A stretch of 64,000 nt of DNA from Aphrocallistes beatrix (lineage: Eukaryota > Porifera > Hexactinellida > Sceptrulophora > Aphrocallistidae), in the NCBI GenBank assembly GCA_963281255.1, contig OY725490.1, positions 4,464,001 through 4,528,000 on the forward strand, given 5' to 3'. The translations under genes were made by a program, and so were the position numbers. Below, piece after piece: positions 35,484 through 45,624 of this stretch. The stretch's first letter is position 1. Every line of letters starts with the position of its first letter. Below the pieces are notes generated by a model. The model was not told the origin of the DNA and did not search any database. It saw only the letters and a program-made list of their open reading frames with translations.

Positions 35484-37271
35484 TCAAAACATTTCATGAT
35501 TCAACGAATCGAAAATCGAGTTTTTACCAATAAGATTAGTAGTCGCGACTCCGATTATAATGTTAAATTGTTTACTTAGAAAACGAATGGCATTAACTTC
35601 AGAATAGCTGCATCCTCCTAAAAAATAAATTAAATACTTCTTTTGAATGCAATCATTCGATTCAGGTTGAATATTGCCAGTGAATTGGATTGAATCTGTG
35701 AATATTTCCATTCCTATATGTTCAATTAGCTCATTAGCAAAGTTCCAAGTATGTTGTTTAAAAAAACTCTCTAAAAGTGTACAACTAAATGGTTTGTAAG
35801 AACCACTATATACAAAAGAAGAATCTATAGGATTAGTTAAGTCCATTGTTGTCTGAAACTTAGAATTTGGAATAAGGTTTAGTTTGTTAAAGGCCGATTT
35901 AAGCATATATGAATAATCATCCTGAGGATCCAGCATTCCTATTTTTTTCAAATTAAAAAAGGTGTTAACATGAGTATTGCCATGAGCTCTAAAAAAATTT
36001 CTTTGTGCGTAATATATTACTCTCTTTCTTTCCTTAGTATTGGACACCCCAAGCATTGAATACAGACACAATAACCGAATGAAATCTTGCCATTTAGACT
36101 GCGAACAAAGCATGTCATCAAAAAACTTAATTAAAAGTTTATCATCAATGGAATCTCTTCTCAAAAGTGCATGTTCCAGACCTAATATCTTTTTATTATT
36201 TGAGTCTAATTGTACCTTTGTGATTGACTCACAAGCACATAAATGAGCTACAAGTGATCGTTCCATAGGTTTTAGATGTTTAAGCTCTCCTACAAATGTT
36301 TTCATCTCAGATATTGTTGATTGTTGACGACCCTCATCATATCTATTGATTAACTTTTTTAATTCATTCTTAATAAAACGAAAAAGAAAGGATATATGAC
36401 AACCTCTGACTAGTTTGTAAGTTGGGTCATTTGAATTTAATAGAAGTTTAATTGGCTTAGGGTTCTCAAGAATCTTTTCGTTTAAAGTAACGCTACCATA
36501 ATTAATACCAAAATAGTCATCTAGTAAACCTTCATAAGAGAGTTGGGTTAGAATTGGAGAGACCAAATCAATTCTTCTATCGATTAAAATTAGGTCAGTA
36601 AAGAGACATAATTTATCTTTATTAAAGGTAGGAGGATTGAGAATTCTGAGATAGTTAAACACATCAAAAATATGATGAGATAATTCTCCTAAACAATGAA
36701 TATTTATCATATTCCAATTATTAATCTCAAAAAGGGTGTAGATGGAAGAGACCACAAGATGGACAATTGAACTGTAGTCAGAGTTTAAATAATGTGAGAG
36801 TGAATCATTTTTCTCGAGGGAAAATAAATCAAAATCTAAAGGTATTAGTTCTACATGCCATTCATATACTTGCACACTATCTAACATTCCGTAAGATTCA
36901 AGTAATTCCTCAACTATCGTTGTCTTTTGTGGCATGAATATAATTAGAAATTTACGATAAATTTTATGTTTTTTATCATAATTGAAGTGTTGGGAAATAT
37001 CTTTAACAAGATCAACAGATGGACGTAGGAGATAGAGACGCTTCTCATTACCCACATTCATTTCCGGTTCTAGGTAGAATATCTTCTCAATTTTATACAA
37101 TTTGAGTAGCTGAATAGGAGCGATTAGATCAAGGAAAGGAGCTAACTCTTTTTCGATGACTAAATCCACAGATTCTCCGAGAATACTGAGCAAAGAAACA
37201 AAGTCAGATTGATACCGCTTTATAAGCATCTTACTAATGTTATCTAATTCCATATCATAAACAAAAAGCAC
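35484..37271 (-). CDS. VPS33B: VPS33B, Sec1/Munc18-family vacuolar sorting protein
   Basis: One open frame of 595 residues, close to the ~600-620 of animal VPS33 proteins, starts at MLFVYDMELDN; a second Met at residue 7 is an alternative start. SM-family landmarks appear in order: FLDLIAPIQLLK (about 46-57), LLRPSVD (81-87), ELIPLDFDLFSLE (141-153), ILIDRRIDLVSP (228-239) and YEGLLDD (246-252). Later come TFVGELKHLK, then CACESITK and LEHALL, NKLNLIP, FVYSGSYKPFSC (near 490) and IYFLGGCSYSEVNAIRFLS (548-567). The CACESI, EHALL and KLNLIP segments favour VPS33B over VPS33A. VPS33B pairs with VIPAR/VPS16B in the CHEVI complex and acts in endosome and secretory-granule traffic by engaging SNAREs. 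No stop or frameshift breaks the frame and there is no intron, which is unusual for this gene in animals. Functionally it fits with the Rab11-type gene (the CHEVI complex is linked to Rab11 routes), but the 19-kb spacing gives no evidence of shared control. Confidence 0.95.
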   Translation of the reverse strand: MLFVYDMELDNISKMLIKRYQSDFVSLLSILGESVDLVIEKELAPFLDLIAPIQLLKLYKIEKIFYLEPEMNVGNEKRLYLLRPSVDLVKDISQHFNYDKKHKIYRKFLIIFMPQKTTIVEELLESYGMLDSVQVYEWHVELIPLDFDLFSLEKNDSLSHYLNSDYSSIVHLVVSSIYTLFEINNWNMINIHCLGELSHHIFDVFNYLRILNPPTFNKDKLCLFTDLILIDRRIDLVSPILTQLSYEGLLDDYFGINYGSVTLNEKILENPKPIKLLLNSNDPTYKLVRGCHISFLFRFIKNELKKLINRYDEGRQQSTISEMKTFVGELKHLKPMERSLVAHLCACESITKVQLDSNNKKILGLEHALLRRDSIDDKLLIKFFDDMLCSQSKWQDFIRLLCLYSMLGVSNTKERKRVIYYAQRNFFRAHGNTHVNTFFNLKKIGMLDPQDDYSYMLKSAFNKLNLIPNSKFQTTMDLTNPIDSSFVYSGSYKPFSCTLLESFFKQHTWNFANELIEHIGMEIFTDSIQFTGNIQPESNDCIQKKYLIYFLGGCSYSEVNAIRFLSKQFNIIIGVATTNLIGKNSIFDSLNHEMF

Positions 37272-37316
37272 TAGGATTTGATGGAAGAGCTAAATTATCG
37301 AAATGAATGATTGGGA

Positions 37317-37908
37317 AAATAAAAATTAGAATTTCAATGCCAAAATTTCGCCACTTAGAGACACTTGAATCACCTAGTGTCGCACAAAACAGGACACATT
37401 TTTGAAGCGAGATGTCTCATATCTATAACTTCTTTTAAGGTTGGTGTTTCCTCCCAGAACTAACTTAAAAAGTTCTCATTATTTTCACCTGAAATTTTTT
37501 GTGGAAACTGTTCTCGATGAGTTATCCGGAAAAATACACTTTTCGGGAGCTCAAGCAAGAAATTTTTTTTTCCCAAAATCACCAAATTTACAGAGGACAT
37601 TCAAAGGAAACTTCAATGGCTTATGCCTCTTTTACTCAATTATTCTTGCACGAAATGGTGGAATAAAGAAAATAATAGGAATATAAATTTCAATTTTAAC
37701 CCTATAACCACGTCAGATCATCATTTTAATGCTGAATTCGTGCTCAGCACTGGATTAGCAATTTGATATATATATTGGACATATTTGGAGAACCTTTGGC
37801 TGCGGGTTCCTGCAACGGCAAGGAATGTGAAAAAATTCCAGACGGATGCTAAGCACGGACAATTAAAAAATTCACCAAATATGGGCAATATATATTAGGG
37901 TGATCTGA
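37317..37908 (+). mobile_element. TTAA family fragment with a second member inserted
   Basis: The host fragment carries TTTCGCCACTTAGAGACACT, then TGTCTCATATCTATAACTTC. At TTAA (37436-37439) a second member begins, GGTTGGTGTTTCCTCCC, and runs to about 37707. The host then resumes with ACCACGTCAGATCATC and GAATTCGTGCTCAGCAC. The inserted copy has lost its right end. Confidence 0.7.
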
Positions 37909-38000
37909 AAACAGTTTTTTCCTTTGCATCCTTTATTATCTGTCGCCAAAAGTTGCCACTATATTTGTAAACAACATTAGTATAAAATAAAACCTGATTA

Positions 38001-40266
38001 CATAGCCTACTGTATATAAGGCCTCACAGTAACTTGCGGATTTGGGACTAGGGATGCGGAGGAAGACCGTTGAACTAATACATGAGTTGCCTTAAGGTTG
38101 GCCTTTCCTATGGGAATATTGTTTTTAATCAAAAATCAACCAAAAGACCTTTTTAACCATTTTTAGATACCTAAAGGGGTTCTAAACCTCAATTTCGATT
38201 TTCAGAATTTCAAAGCCAATATTTTTCCACTTAGAGCCACTTGAACCACCTGGTGTCGCCCAAAGAAGGACACATTTTTGTATCATATCAATAACTTCTT
38301 TAAACAATGTCAGATCATAATTTTGATGCTAAATTCATGGTCAGCATTAAATTTCTAACAATTTGATATATATATTGGACACATTCGGAGAAATTTTTTG
38401 ACTGCGGGTCTCTAGCAACGACCAGGAATGTGAAAAAATTCCTGACCGTTGCTATGCACGGACATCCAAAAGATTCTCTAACTATGGTCAATATACATAT
38501 CAAATTGCTGGAAATTCAATGAGGAACACGAATTGATGATTCAAATAATGATTTGACACGGTTAAAAAAAGTTATTGATCTTGGATTCCGGCGGACACTA
38601 TTGTATGTGGCTATTTTTGGGGGCCTAGCCATCAATGACCACTTATTCACACTTTTGACGGTAAAAATTTTCCATATACCATATTTTGAAGTTTAGTACA
38701 GCTATAAGTTGTCGAATATGGATATTTGTATGTTATTTAATAATCTAAAGCAGTTATATACGGATGGATATTGAGGGGCATATATAAGTATTTTTTAAAC
38801 CTATTTTCTGGGACTTTTTTTTCAGCAATTATAAAGTTGATAACTTTTTGAAAATTCAACCTAGGGACGAAAGCTCAACGGTTTCTGATAGATCTCAAAG
38901 AGTAGAACATAATGAACAGACAGAATTTTGATATTAGGAATAAAAAGAGAATTATAAAAAATATAGTGTCAAAATTACTAAAAATAAAATACCTCGGGTG
39001 TTTTGGTGTGAATTTTTAACAATTTTCAAAAATCTGTCTGTTCATTAGTTAGATTATCGATTTATGAATGAATTTGAAAAGTTTCTAAAAGATTGTAAGA
39101 ATATTGTTTCATATTTTTTCCTTGTAAAATGACCAAATTTTTTTAAAAAAATTTTTATCTGTTGCATTATTTCAATTATTAATGCAGTTTTGCTGATAAC
39201 TCTGCGATTCAAATCTGCACTGAAAAAATTAAATGAATCGGTTGAAAAAGTCAAAACTTAGCAATTATAGGAAAGGCCTTCCTTAAATGATTTACAAAGC
39301 ACAATAGAGTTTAGGAATGTATTATCAGCATATATAAATATGGTGTTAAAGTATCCATATCCGTTGTTAAAAATTTGATTAGTCACCATATGGTTGCGCA
39401 ATAGGTTATATTTGTGACAAATTTGGTGATTTTCAGAGGCCGTTTAGGGGCACTTCTAAGTGTTTTTATTGTAAAATTTTTCGCATAGAGCTGAGATGTG
39501 AATGGGTTAATACGAAAAATTTGGAATTTTTTCATGGAATGTTGGTACATTCCAGTGTTGCTATGGAAACGTGTTTTGGTCAGTTGGCGTTATATCTTGA
39601 AAACTGCAATGGCTACACATTCGAATGTAATTCCATTTGATAGCGAATATACTACTTCCTATTAAGTGATAATATAATTTCGACGTCTAAATTCAATGGT
39701 TTACGAGATATTCGACAATGTACCATATTGGTAACATTTGATAAATTTTCGAATATCTCGTAAACCATTGAATTTAGACGTCGAAATTATATTATCACTT
39801 AATAGGAAGTAGTATATTCGCTATCAAATGGAATTACATTTGAATGTGTAGCCATTGCAGTTTTCAAGATATAACGCCAACTGACCAAAACACGTTTCCA
39901 TAGCAACACTGGAATGTACATTCCATAAAAAATTCCAAATTTTTCGTATTAACCCATTTACATCTCAGTTCTATGCGAAAAATTTTACAATAAAAACACT
40001 TAGAAGTGCCCCTAAACGGCCTCTGAAAATCACCAAATTTGTCACAAATATAACCTATTGCGCAACTATATGGTGACTAATCAAATTTTTAACAATGGAT
40101 ATGGGTACTTTGACACCATATTTATATATGCTGATAATACATTCCTAAGCTCTATTGTGCTTTGTAAATGATTTAAGGCAACTCATGTATTAGTTCAACG
40201 GTCTTCCTCCGCATCCCTAGTCTCAAATCCGCAAGTTACTGTGAGGCCTTATATACAGTAGGCTAT
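38001..40266. mobile_element. foldback element FB4, copy 2
   Basis: Left arm: 38001-38095 plus 39287-39715. Right arm: 39749-40266. Loop: about 33 bp. The ends are CATAGCCTACTGTATATAAG and its reverse complement. The 8-bp flanks CCTGATTA (37993-38000) and GCTGATAA (40267-40274) agree at 6 of 8. The left arm is interrupted by the TTAA-family element at 38096-39282. The arms are otherwise very alike, suggesting recent formation or gene conversion. No coding frame. Confidence 0.85.
38096..39282 (+). mobile_element. TTAA family, intact reference copy, 1187 bp
   Basis: The ends are GGTTGGCCTTTCCTATGGG and TATAGGAAAGGCCTTCC, flanked by TTAA at 38092-38095 and 39283-39286. TTAA target duplication is the mark of piggyBac transposons, although piggyBac ends usually begin CCC, so the superfamily is inferred from the target only. 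Inside are the CGCCACTTAGA, GTGTCGCCC and GGACACATTTTTG words, a central hairpin (CTAGCAACGACCAGGAATG / CCTGACCGTTGCTATG) and a 500-bp AT-rich right half. There is no transposase. Confidence 0.85.
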
Positions 40267-41000
40267 GCTGATAACTATCCAGCTACAGGTCGCGAATTTT
40301 TCGTAAAGTTTTGATACAAATACCAAAATTCGGACGAAAAGTCCATTTTTCTAAATTCATTTCAAACAACTGTTGTGATTGATATTTACTCATAGTCAGG
40401 GGCGGATACAGGGAGGGGTCCAGAGGGGCCATGGCCCCCCTGAAAATTTTATGAATTGATCTACGGGGGAGCTCTTTGGGCCTAGCCCCCCAGATTTGTG
40501 AACTTTAGCCCTCAATTATATGAGTTTATTTTCTCAATTCCAATGATATCTACTAAGATACTTCTTTCTTCAATTCAATTATTCCGTGTTTAATGATTTC
40601 ATCAGATCTGATTTACATTAACGCATAAGTGTAACAATTATTCCTTTATAGACGAATACTCCAACATTAGCTTCGAGTTTCGATTTAGATTCGATTGAGG
40701 TGAAAACTTGAGTATGCTACTATTTCATAGGCATCTAAAATCCGTACAGAATTATTTTTCATTAGAATGCCATACATTGTATCATTATCACTATGTTGAC
40801 TAAAACCTAAATTTGTATTTTAGTGCTTTCTTCACTACTAAAATGAGTATTGAAATCCGGTTTAACGCTTGTGATGAATTGGCGAGAAGCACAAAGTGGT
40901 ATCAGGTTACAGGAAGGAAATTCAAATCCCGTATGAGATTTGATAAGAATTGCTGTACATTGATATTTGACCACCTGAAGTTAAAAAGTTTTAAACTTGT
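40267..41000. other. unassigned; single hAT-like end at 40395
   Basis: CAGGGGCGGATACAGGGAGG at 40395, followed by GGCCATGGCCCCCCTGAAAA, is a common hAT-type terminus. The partner end and a duplication were not found. The remainder has no gene signal. Confidence 0.5.
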
Positions 41001-41004
41001 CTAA

Positions 41005-41364
41005 GGTTGGCATTTCTTATGGAAATTTTGTTTTTTATCAAAATTTGGCCGAAAGTCCTTTTTAATCATTTTAGAACCCTAAAGGAGTTCCAAACATTAA
41101 CTTCGATTTTTAGAATTTCAATGCTAATATTTCGCCACTTAGAGCCACTTGTACCACCTGGTGGCGCCCAAAAAAGGACAAATTTCTGAAGCGAAATGTC
41201 ACATATCCATAACTTCCTTGAACCATGTCAGATCATCATTTTAATGCTAAATTCGGACACATTCAGAGATTTTTTTGGCTGCGTGTTCCTAGCAACGGCC
41301 AGAAATGTGAAACAATTCCTGGCCGTTGCTAGGCACGGACAACCAAAAAACAAATATGGTCAAT
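41005..41364 (+). mobile_element. TTAA family, left part
   Basis: GGTTGGCATTTCTTATGG follows a decayed TTAA (CTAA at 41001-41004). Family order is kept through the hairpin CCTAGCAACGGCCAG / CTGGCCGTTGCTAGG (41289-41333), then it stops at the insertion of the hAT-type element. Confidence 0.75.
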
Positions 41365-41372
41365 GTTATAAC

Positions 41373-42096
41373 TAGGGTTGCCAGACGTCCGGTTTTGACC
41401 CGGACAGTCCGGGTTTCGATCCATTTGTCCATGTCCGGGAATGGGATGAATTTGTCCGGGTTTGGAGAATTCTGAGTCCTGTCCGACTACTCACTAGTCA
41501 GGACTGTCAATATATTCTATCCGTATCTAAGTTATATAGTTAGCTGTTGCTCTGCTGCAAACGTGTCACTCTCTAATATTTGAAGAAAGAGTGCAAGTTT
41601 GTGAAATTTGGATTATTACTGATTTGTAATGCTACCATAGTGTACGTATACTACTGAGTACTGAGCCTAACTGCCTAACATGTTTCGTAATGAGTATACT
41701 TGGAATCTTCTTTTTGTATCTGTGTTCAATGGCTTCAACGATGAATCATGATATGTAGATATGTAGTCACGTGGGTCAAGGGTCATTTTATGTGTCTTTG
41801 CAGCTCTGGTTTACAGTGAATTACCTACATTCAAATTTTTATTTCAAATTTTATTCTCTGAGATTTTAGTTTACCCGCAATAACTAATAGACGAAATATA
41901 ATTTATAATTTAATAATTAATAATTAATAATTAATAATAGTATTCTTGGTATCCACAGAGCACGACGCTACTGGTAGCCACAATGATATTTTGTATTAAT
42001 CGAAGACTGAACTGTAGTAACAGGTAGTGCATATGGTTAATTATTTAGAGAATAAATTATGTGCTGGTTTGGCCTTTTGAAAATCTGGCAACCCTA
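41373..42096. mobile_element. hAT-type non-autonomous element, 724 bp, copy 1
   Basis: The ends are TAGGGTTGCCAGACGTCC and ATCTGGCAACCCTA. The 8-bp flanks GTTATAAC (41365-41372) and GTTATAAT (42097-42104) agree at 7 of 8. It matches the copy at 61087-61741 almost base for base over its first ~530 bp, then differs at a TAATTAATAATTAA expansion. No long frame. Confidence 0.85.
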
Positions 42097-42104
42097 GTTA
42101 TAAT

Positions 42105-43239
42105 TATCCCTTAAATGGCGCTAGATTTTTGCTAACTAATTTCCGGTTAAGGATACCGCCCTCGAAAAAACATATGATTTGGCTTACAGCATACAATGAA
42201 AGTAAAGAGATGTTAAGCGTGGGGATGTATCTCCATCAAGAAATACTGGCACATTCCATACCGTTTTCTATTCTCATTTCTAGTTTTTGAGATACAGTGT
42301 CTCAAAGTCTGTTTTTTTCGTTTTCCGCTAGCACATCTTAATGGTAGAAATTCGAGCACTCAATGAATTGATTAAGACATAGCAAGGAATCAAATGCTTC
42401 CAAAATCGAATCATAGATAATCTACTATATTTGCAACTTCATAGGACCAGAAGATAGTTAAAATGACAAAATTGTAAATTTTATCTGTGTACGAAAAAAA
42501 AGGGCCAAAAACGGCGAAAAATGTCTGTTTTTTGGCAAATCAAGAATAAAATCACCAAGTTAGAAGATATCGAAAAAATGGTACACCTACGTTCATCGCT
42601 AAATAATATGGAACAACTCTAATTTTCAAACCTCTATCTCAAACCAATTTTGAGTTAAAATTCTGTAAAGATGGTCAATTTTGAAATATTAAAGTACCGA
42701 GATATAGAGATTTTAAGTTTAGATGTTAACGCTCCCGTATACTACTATTATTTGTATATAAAGAATTTCTTTTCAAATTTTCAAGTTTATTTTCTTTTTA
42801 CAGGAAGGTTAGAAAAGGAGTGCTTAACGATTTACAAGGGGTTTGGAGTTAAATCTTCATTATATTTATACTAATAATGAATGAAAAGATCATTCAGATA
42901 CAGAAGCGGGAAATATAATTTAAGTCATTTATCCATGGTCCAATGACGAATGATGATAAAGTAAAATACTTTCCAAAGCCAATTGTTCTTATCCATGGTC
43001 CAAAATGCTTCACATGTGAGAGATCAATATTATTTCTAACTAATTGATTGTAGATTATTTGGCTTTGAGTCGGCAATGATATATGTAGATCATTTATTTA
43101 TACATCTGATATCTGCATTTTGGATGAATCGGAGCTCCCTGTACTGTTTAGAGGTAAACTGTACTCCAAGCCTGGTCTAGTAACGAACATTGATACCATA
43201 ATTGAAATTTATGTTCCTTTCATTTGGAATTACAGTGGG
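42105..43239. other. no recognisable gene
   Basis: AT-rich. 42110-42150 repeats GCTAACTAATTTCCGGTTAA seen at 13970. A block TTATCCATGGTCCAA occurs twice (42928 and 42990), and GGTCAATTTTGAAATATTAAA is seen near 42673. Confidence 0.45.
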
Positions 43240-43890
43240 AGTGAGAAAATGTGACTGCAGCACGTCCCCCTCTGTCTGCAGGACGCACTCCAGCCGTGCG
43301 AAACTCTCCGGCCAAACCGGCCAGATACACAACCAGCCACTTGGGGTATTCACAGCCCCCGGTGTCTATAACCCAACACCTTCAACTCCACAAGGGGATT
43401 TCTTCCACCAAAATTATTCGCCTCCCCATGGAGCTTCTCACACCCTCCCAATGGTCAAGTGATTAATTACTTTTGATAGAAGTTTTTTGACTAATAACAA
43501 ATGGAGAAACCAGTCCACCGCCTGGAGCAAGTCTCGGAGGAGAGGGGGCGAGGGGGTCGGGGTTGGGGGTATGGGACAGGAAGTGACACTGGTACTCAGC
43601 TCTGATCAGCCGAACCCATTCTGAATCATCTGTGAATATGACGAAGTTGCCGAAGGCAGGAGAGACGGGAACTGAGTCGTTCGGAGAAAGTTGAGCTGTG
43701 CGTTGTGGCGGTGCAGCTTCTCTAGGTCGGAGAGATGATCTGAAGTTGCAATGAAGGAGGTAGCTAGAGTTACGAGCTTACTGCTACTGCCATTCAGAAG
43801 GCAGTCAGGATGCAGGTAAAAGGTGTTGTAGTTAGATGGTAGGGGATACAGAATTAGGTTCAGAGATCGCTGTGGATCTCTCTTACCAAT
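43240..43890. other. GC-rich patch with unrecognised frames
   Basis: This 650-bp patch is much richer in G and C than its surroundings. On the plus strand, after an acceptor-like TTACAG at 43230, a frame runs CDCSTSPSVCRTHSSRAKLS to 43462. On the minus strand, 43890-43605 is open with KRDPQRSLNLILYPLPSN and a Leu/Ser-rich stretch. Neither matches a family I know. It could be a decayed retroelement gag or a piece of a host exon. Confidence 0.4.
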
Positions 43891-45624
43891 GAAAAAACAT
43901 GTAAATATATAATATAAGGCCAGAACAAATATAAATATTTAAGAATGTGAGTTTTAATCTTCTAAATTAAGCAATAAATTTTATATTTTACTGCAACTCC
44001 TAGTATTGTAGTTGTCATGATCAATATGGAACGTCGTACTTCACTCGTTATTGGAAATGATATTGAACTAATTTGGACCAATTTGAGCCATATACACTAA
44101 GCGGACAAAAGTATTTCAACACTTGATTCTTTCCCATACAAATAATGCTAAAATGTGTCTAATCATGAAGACGGTTACTTCTAAACGGTATGGGATATAG
44201 CTAATTGGATTACAGATTCGAATAATACGCATTCAAATTAGTCACTTATTAATTTTTCTAATTAATATATTATACAGAAACCTTTGGTAATAAGATCGTA
44301 TTGAAAGTAAACGCACATACGCACATGCGATTTGAGGCTAAAAAGTATATACCAGATCGAGTTTTACCAAGAATCGGCATTACATTAATACAAGGATCCA
44401 ATGTCTACTGTATTCATTCGAAATGGGCTTTATTGGGGAGTCTTGTTTCACAACCATGTGCTCCTGGTTCCATGTTTTTCCAAATTTCCGAGTTGAGGTT
44501 GAAAATTAGAAAACTTGACAATTGATCCAGAATGAAAATCTCCTATTTGAACTTGGTTTACGCCACTTCAATGCCTATTTTTAACATATGTGCGTAACTT
44601 AAAATTATATATTTTATGTATATACGTAGACATAAATAGATCTGTAAATAGTATATAGTTGTAATCTTTCTCTGTCACCAGGATTCAACAATTAGCTAAT
44701 TCGCTGTCTCAATTCGCTATGGTCCAGACAACTAAATGAAAGCGATCACTTTATGTCTTGGACACCTGTTACTTGCCTACTTCACCTACTAGCAAGAACG
44801 TAAGTGTAATTTATTAATAAAACTATTGCTATGTGTACTGAAAAAATCCCAAATTCAAATCTTAGAGATAGTCGTTTCCACAAATACATTCTGATGTTGC
44901 TTTCTAAAATGATTGAATTCTGTACAGGAAAATCACAAAAATCACAATATTCCCCTCCCCCCTGCGGCCTACTGCTGTTGTGATGCACTTGTATTGTTTT
45001 GAGAATTCTCATTTCTAGTGCAGCCCCTATTATAGGAGATTCTTTATTGTATGGACGGTGTTGAACGCACGTCTGCTTATCATATCATAAAATTTAATCA
45101 TATTTTCACACCTTTTTGTGTAGACGTGTATTTTCTGCTAGAAATGAAATCTCAACGGCTAATAAGCCTGTATTGTAATTTAGTAAAAGTAGATTTCGAT
45201 ATTCGCACTTGTAAAATGTTGATATCAAAATTGAATGGTGTAATAGCATACATATATCAATATGTACATTCAGAGTCGCTTATTATGAACAAATCCTCTG
45301 GGTCCCAATTTGACCGGTTCTATAGAATTTCTATTATTTTGATTTCGCTTACTGTGTATGACTCTCTCTATTGTGAAAATATTTTGGGCCCCCATGGGAT
45401 TCATAACGATATGCGAACCTGACTGTATTTTTCCAATTTCGAAACTATTATTGACTGTTTTTGTGGTGCTTTTCTATCGGTATGTCGACCATTATTTTTA
45501 ATATTAGTGACGCAGTTTCAAATTCCCTTGGCTAGATTGATGCATAGATATTTATTATAGTACAAATGAGCAAACAAGTATATCATACTATTCTAATGGT
45601 GGCATGCTACTACAGAAACAATAG
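43891..45624. other. unassigned; Tc1-MITE fragment at 44095-44280
   Basis: TA (44093-44094) then CACTAAGCGGACAAAAGTAT and CTTCTAAACGGTATGGGATA match the Tc1-type MITEs; the right end is missing. A 123-codon frame at 45051-45422 (plus) has no motif and biased composition, so it is not called a gene. Confidence 0.45.

Noticed and set aside
45051..45422. 123-codon plus-strand frame
   Set aside because: No recognisable motif, composition like translated AT-rich DNA, no support from neighbours.
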